The notes under the pieces: model-generated
Seen by the model: the letters and a program-made list of their open reading frames with translations, nothing else
Told to the model about the DNA's origin: nothing
Databases searched by the model: none
In this document: positions 58,845 through 64,000 of the stretch, piece after piece
Numbering within the stretch: position 1 is the first letter of the stretch
Layout: each line of letters begins with the position of its first letter
Translations under genes and position numbers: made by a program
NCBI GenBank assembly: GCA_037693485.1
Contig: CM075344.1
Span: 21,350,501 to 21,414,500 of the forward strand
DNA from: Kitagawia praeruptora
Lineage: Eukaryota > Streptophyta > Magnoliopsida > Apiales > Apiaceae
Reading direction: 5' to 3'
Length of the DNA: 64,000 bases

Positions 58845-60937
58845 GATAAGCAGGTTTCTTTGCTGTGAGAAAATATAATTTGCGTTTGCTTTTGAAGCAC
58901 TTGGATATATAGTGGTCGTTGCTTTCATATGAAGAGGTGACCATCCGGGTCGTTCACGCTGCCGTTATGGATGGTGAAGTAATTGCATCCTCTAGTACTG
59001 AATGTAAGCGCGGCAAATTTAATTTTACAGTGATAGTTGCTGGCCCTTTGATTTTCCCGGCTGTTCATGGATCTACAGTCATAGACATAAATGTTAACAA
59101 CCCTGTGTTTTTAGTTTTTTGCTTATATTGGGTACTATCAAGAGGAAGGAGGTTTAGGATAATTTAAGCATTTGGTTTTTTTAATAAAATCGTCCGGAGA
59201 ATCAATCGGTTTTTTTTTTATCTGTAATTTGTAATAAGAAAATTTAAAATATATTATAAGAATTGTAATTAAAATAATGGCAAGGAACGAAACAAAAATA
59301 TTGTGCGAGACAAATTTAGTTAAAAATGTCAGTATTTGCAAATTTAAACGAGCTAGAATTATTTTTTTCAATTATTCTTTTCACGAGTAAGCTAAAATTA
59401 CGGGAGAGTTAGAATTTAGAATGCGGTATAATCTATACTATTATCTAAAATCTAAAACATAAAAAATTGGTCGGTTGATATGGTACCTGATTTGACTTAT
59501 TTACCTCACTTAATTACAGATGAAATACATTCAACCACCTAGTGAATTTTTTTTTAGGATTAAATAAATTTGCTTTCTTATTTTTTACCAACTAATTATT
59601 TTTCTTTTTTAGATAAAACACAATACCTTTTATATTGTATATAACCAAAATTTCTCCTTTCTTATAAATATTACCAGCAATTTTATTTAATAACATAACG
59701 TAATTATATTATAATTCATGTTAGCGTTTACCAATAATTATTGATTACCTTTTTTAAACATAATCTGTTTTTCCAATTTAATAATTAAAATACTTATTTT
59801 CTAGGGTCATCACGGACAACATTAATTTCGCCCCATCCAAAAAATTACAAGCAAATTAATTTAGTAAAATAAAAAAATAAATCATAATCACTACAAATTA
59901 ATCAGTCACCTGTTTCACCTAAAACATGTTTTTTTTTTAAATTTTCACATTACCTTTTCTATTTTCTCTAACTAAAAATTCGGCGTGTTTCAATCACATC
60001 ACGGGTGATTTTACGTAATAAAAAGAATAAAATAAAAAAATTGTAATATTAATATTTAAACGATTATGTTTTTTTAAATAAGATGGATGATAACTTCTAT
60101 ATTTTATAACTAAAAAGGGCGTTTTCTAAAAAAAACAAGGGTAGCACTATTTTTTTGGTTTTTTTTTAAAACATTACGAGTAATTTTATTTTGTCAGATG
60201 GCATAAGAGAATTATAATTTTTATAAACCAATCGAATGCCTTTTTTACTTAAAACATGTATTTTTTAAATCTTTTCAACCAAGGCCGCGTTCTCACCATT
60301 AAATCATGGCAAGAATTTTATATAAATAATTTTGGTTTTGTAAATAGTTAATGGTTTTTTTTTTTAAAATAGTCTAATTTTTGGTCAGTGACCAAATAAA
60401 ACATAATTTACCATGTTGTGGGGCTTTACCAGTAAAAGAGGTCTGGTTTCTAAATTCACCTCTTATGCTCTCTAAATGAAAACCCTCACATATTCTATAA
60501 GTTTAGATTTCTTTTTGAACCCTGTATGCTCATGGTTTTGCATGCCCACCAAATCCTGCTATCCATTAGTATATCTTGTTCTTTTGAATAAAAACTGTAG
60601 AATGCAGTATTACATGAGGTAGTGTGCCTATGTTATGGCTGAGATTATAATTGGTAGTATAATAAACATACACCAGTTTTTCTGTGTAACTAAAGGATAT
60701 AGTGGCACTCTACTTGTTAACTCTATAGCTGGACATACTTGAAAGAAGCTGATAGCCTGCGCAAATGTTTTTTCGAAAGCATGGAATAGAAAATGTACTG
60801 AAACACGGTACAAGCTACACAAGCTTGCGCCCATGAGGCATGTAAAACTGATTCATAAGTTCTTACCTAGGTTCCATGCTGGACCTGATAATCACTTCCG
60901 TCAACTGTTGTAGAGGCTACAACAAACCTGTTTAGTC
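58845..60937. other. Helitron spacer between RPA-like and Rep/helicase genes
   Basis: A+T-rich. A Helitron 5'-end-like TCTATACTATTATCTAAAAT occurs on the + strand at 59432, but I found no matching 3' end on that strand. No gene. 58845 rightward should contain the RPA-like promoter. Confidence 0.45.
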
Positions 60938-63900
60938 CTAGACCAGGTCATTGAAGATTTCACGGTACACGACATTCTTGGTATAACCTACACAGTGGTC
61001 AGTCTCATTAACACATAAAATTTTTAAGCCCAGGGGAGAGGTCACTCGGGAAACAGCAACATATAGTTGCCCATGGCTGAACACCGTTTTTGGCAGAAAC
61101 AGACCCACATTCTTAACAGTCTGCCCCTGACTTTTATTTATTGTCATTGCGTAACAGACAGCAACTGGAAATTGTTTCCTCTTTAGAACAAAGGGCAATG
61201 TCTTATCAGCCGGGGTCATACTTATCCTGGGTATATATGCCTTCTCTCCCATTTTGTTTCCAGTGATAATCAGGCCTTCAATGAGGAATTTGTAGCAGCG
61301 CGTGATAATAAGGCGCGTACCATTACACAACCCTTTCTTTGGATTTAGGTTGCGGAGCAGCATGATGGGGACCCCCTCCTTGGCTTTAAGTTCATGATTT
61401 GGTAAGCCGCTAAACTTCAGCGAGTTAAGATATTCCGGTGGGTACAGAACCTCATCAGCGGCGCTCGTGGACGAGGCTTTGCAGATGGTATCACAGCTTT
61501 GATATACCTTTACATCACCTGGTAATCTATCTAAAACTTCCTCGTTTATTTTGGCAACATATTCATTCAAGGGCGTCAATATAGCTCGGTCACGGAGGTA
61601 TTCAATATTTCCATGCTTCAGTTGTAGCGTGCCATAGATTTCATCCACTATCGCCTTAACTGGGTCACCGGAATATTGAACTTGCAGCTGCAAGCCAAAA
61701 AGGTGGGGGTGGGGGCGGGAAAAACACTTAATCACAACAAAAAAACAGCATGAATACAATTTAACTGTTTAATACCTCTTGAGGAATCTGAATCCATGTT
61801 GGTTCAATATCATCATCTAGCGCATAGGCCGGCTCCGTTCCATCACCAAGCCGTAATATCCAGTCTCTGAAATTAATTGGCTCCCCATTTAAGGTAACTG
61901 TTGGGACTGCTTCTTCAAGTCGCATATTTTCAAAGAGTCGGTAGACGGTGCACGATTGCCATAAGTAAGATTTACTAATGCTTGCGCCAACGATAACTTC
62001 GCGCCCCTCTTTTGGCATAACGGGTAATACTTGTCTGAAATCCCCACCAAGGACCATGGTCAAACCACCAAATGGTAATGAGGCTGCATCTTCTCCTACA
62101 GCACGGCGTACATCCCGAAAAGTGCGATCAACTGCCTCAAAGACAAATCGATGAGTCATGGGTGCCTCATCCCAAACAACCAGGCTTGCTTTGCATATTA
62201 GTTCCGCCAAATGGGTCCCTTTTTTTATTTCACAAGTGCTATGTTCAGTTGCATCAATTGGTATCCTGAAGCGAGAATGCGCGGTTCTTCCACCGTCTAT
62301 AAGGAGTGAAGCTATACCCGACGATGCAACTGCCAGAACAATATGTCCCTCACTTCTGAGCCTAGAAACGATGGTTGACCATAAGAACGTTTTTCCAGTC
62401 CCCCCATGGCCATAAACAAAATACAAACCACCTGCATTTGAATACACGGAGCTAATAACTTTGTCAAATATTAGTCGTTGCATGGGATTTAAAAGGAGTG
62501 TAAGTTCAGCTGCTTGTAGATGGAGTTTTTGGCAGTCATACATCATTTCCTCAAGCAAAAGTTGATTCCTGAACTTGTGTGCCGCGCTTGCATTTAGTAA
62601 AGGCAGACCAGGATAGTCAGACACTGATTTACCATGTTGGTTGAGTAAATTTTCCAATGCCTCAAGTGCAAGTGTTTGCTTGTCAGCAGCACTGATAATA
62701 AGGCCTGGCAAATTAAGCATCTTTCTCCGCGTATATTCCATGTCTTCCGCTAAATGAACCCAATGTCTTTCCCAGAGCTCCGATGGGCTGGTTACCTGGC
62801 AAAAAATCAACATAGTCACAAATAATTCTCGCAACTGTGGTGCGGTGCAACACGACGAAGCTTCGTCTAGGGCTATGTGCCACTCATTGTCGGATTCCAG
62901 TAGGCCTCTGTGGAAGCAAGCTTCTTTGTAAGTTGGGTAGACTATTCCATCAACAGTTCGTATTTCCCCAAAGCCCCGAGCTCCAACCACGACGTTCAAC
63001 AACATACGCATATAAAATCTTTCACCACTTGCGGGATGAGCATACGTCATTCGGCCGACAACATCTACGTTCTGCCGGCGGAGGGCCCAGATTTTTCCAG
63101 CACAATCCCAACGGTACCTCGTAGGATACTTGACAAATGTTAGATCACGGCCGGAGGGATCTCTCCTGTTATTCAAGAACCATTGGATGAACATGGTAGA
63201 ATCCCTGTTGACCCTGGCTACAACCTCAGGTAGAGTATCGTCATCATAAAACCTCACTTCTTGTTGGTCCTCTAAATGGAAGCTTAAACGCTGGACATAG
63301 GGTTCTCTATGATGTATTGGGAACTCAAAAACACGCCAAGCAGACTCTGCAGCTGATATATATTTGCATGAGATGTAGTTTTGGACCTCATCCGTGCCAC
63401 CATCTCTTCGTGTGGAGGTACCCACACCTGCGTGGCTCATGTTTTCCTGCCGCTTCTCCATTACTGCAGTAACTGTATCTGGGCCTTTACCAATATATTT
63501 GAAGAGATACTTGATCGGCTGGGAGCGATTACACCTCTCTACATTTATGTGAGCCTGGTATTTTACAAGCAAGCCACGATTATAGGGTACAACATGCCTA
63601 CAAAAAAAATGCAAAACATAAAGTAACATTAACAGGGTTAACTTACAAGATACGAAGAAGGGATAACGGGGGAAAAGGATTATTTCAAGTAGACAGTGGT
63701 TAGAAAAAGAGTAATAGACAAATTATACCTATTATCAAGATGTATTTTGTTGCGTTCCACTGTTATGCTTGTGTTTTGGCGGCGATACAAGGTGTACCCA
63801 TCTGAATCAAATGTAGTGGTGGAGCTGTATGCCTTTGGGTAGTATTTGGTACAATTTCCATTTATCATGCACGGGCACTTTGGATTGGCATCTCCACAAG

Positions 63901-64000
63901 GGCCATGCATCATAAATTGTGACACAGCTTCATATCCAACAACATCAATTTCTTTGTCCGGAATCTCAGCACTGATAACAGTATCAATATCTTCTGGCGA
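60938..64000 (-). CDS. Helitron Rep/helicase, C-terminal part (continues beyond window)
   Basis: Three exons in view with GT-AG borders in phase: beyond 64000 to 63729, 63597-61776 and 61687-60938. The first carries the end of the Helitron-like N-terminal region (HGPCGDANPKCPCM, CTKYYPKAY). The second continues with YNRGLLVKYQAHINVERCNR and then a PIF1-type superfamily 1 helicase: Walker A GHGGTGKTFLW near 62395, VWDEAPM (Walker B) and GGDFRQVLPV. The third holds the C-terminal helicase motifs (MTINKSQGQTV, HGQLYVAVSRV) and stops at 60938. The Rep endonuclease HUH and Tyr motifs must lie beyond 64000. No stop or frameshift is seen in the visible part, so the gene may be functional. Confidence 0.92.

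Larger units (their letters stand above)
50370..64000 (-). mobile_element. Large Helitron, 3' part (5' end outside window)
   Basis: In transcription order on the - strand: Rep/helicase gene (from beyond 64000 to 60938), RPA70-like gene (58844-56142), second RPA70-like gene (53335-50760), then a terminus with an 8-bp-stem hairpin and CTAG at 50370, followed by host T. All genes share one strand and their order suits one element. Rep/Hel defines Helitrons, and plant Helitrons often carry RPA70-like genes. The Rep/Hel and RPA frames visible look intact, so the element may be, or recently was, autonomous. Confidence 0.85.

Overview
This is a plant nuclear window (eudicot; the element mix would suit an asterid, but that is only a guess). 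The reasons are GT-AG introns, high A+T, fragments of plant genes (thaumatin-like PR-5, spermidine synthase, SPT6-like, U-box kinase) and dense plant transposons. I see no intact ordinary host gene. Almost everything belongs to nested mobile elements, several of which can be closed by target-site duplications (TSDs).

Layout. 1-9115: a + strand Ty1/copia element (element 1) with the end of gag, a pol cut off inside the reverse transcriptase, an uninterrupted 1,222-codon third ORF, a polypurine tract and a 3' LTR. It sits inside the third ORF of an older, heavily mutated - strand relative (element 2, 9116 to about 19836). Element 2 also carries a 946-bp hAT element in its RNase H and a small antisense ORF with its own promoter-like signals. 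19837-22254: a decayed LTR/PBS relic, a foldback MULE-type MITE and a thaumatin-like pseudogene. 22777-27200: a complete LTR element (TSD GACCT) with no gag or pol, filled with fragments of at least four host genes. 27794-31094: a third, 5'-truncated copia copy. 31095-34300: Stowaway remnant, a decayed Helitron, and a second foldback MITE sharing its core with the first.

34301-44083: an element with two almost identical 4,226-bp LTRs around a 1.3-kb interior (TSD CTTGG), a LARD-like Ty3/gypsy derivative. 44084-47622: two Stowaway MITEs and a short array of four tRNA-like units. 47623-50369: part of a - strand gypsy LTR with a GC/CT-rich block. 50370-64000: the 3' part of a large, apparently autonomous - strand Helitron. 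In transcription order it carries Rep/helicase (N-terminus outside the window), an apparently intact 8-exon RPA70-like gene, a second more divergent RPA70-like gene, and a classic hairpin plus CTAG terminus. A 595-bp hAT element lies between the two RPA genes.

Working together: the Helitron genes form one rolling-circle module (nicking and unwinding by Rep/Hel, ssDNA binding by the RPA-like proteins). The gag/pol-less LTR elements depend on enzymes supplied by other elements. The two copia relatives share a third ORF of unknown function lying 3' of pol, in the place where Sirevirus-type elements carry an env-like gene; ACGTG motifs upstream of it in both copies suggest a promoter of its own. 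All splice models and boundaries were read by eye; no search or alignment was run.
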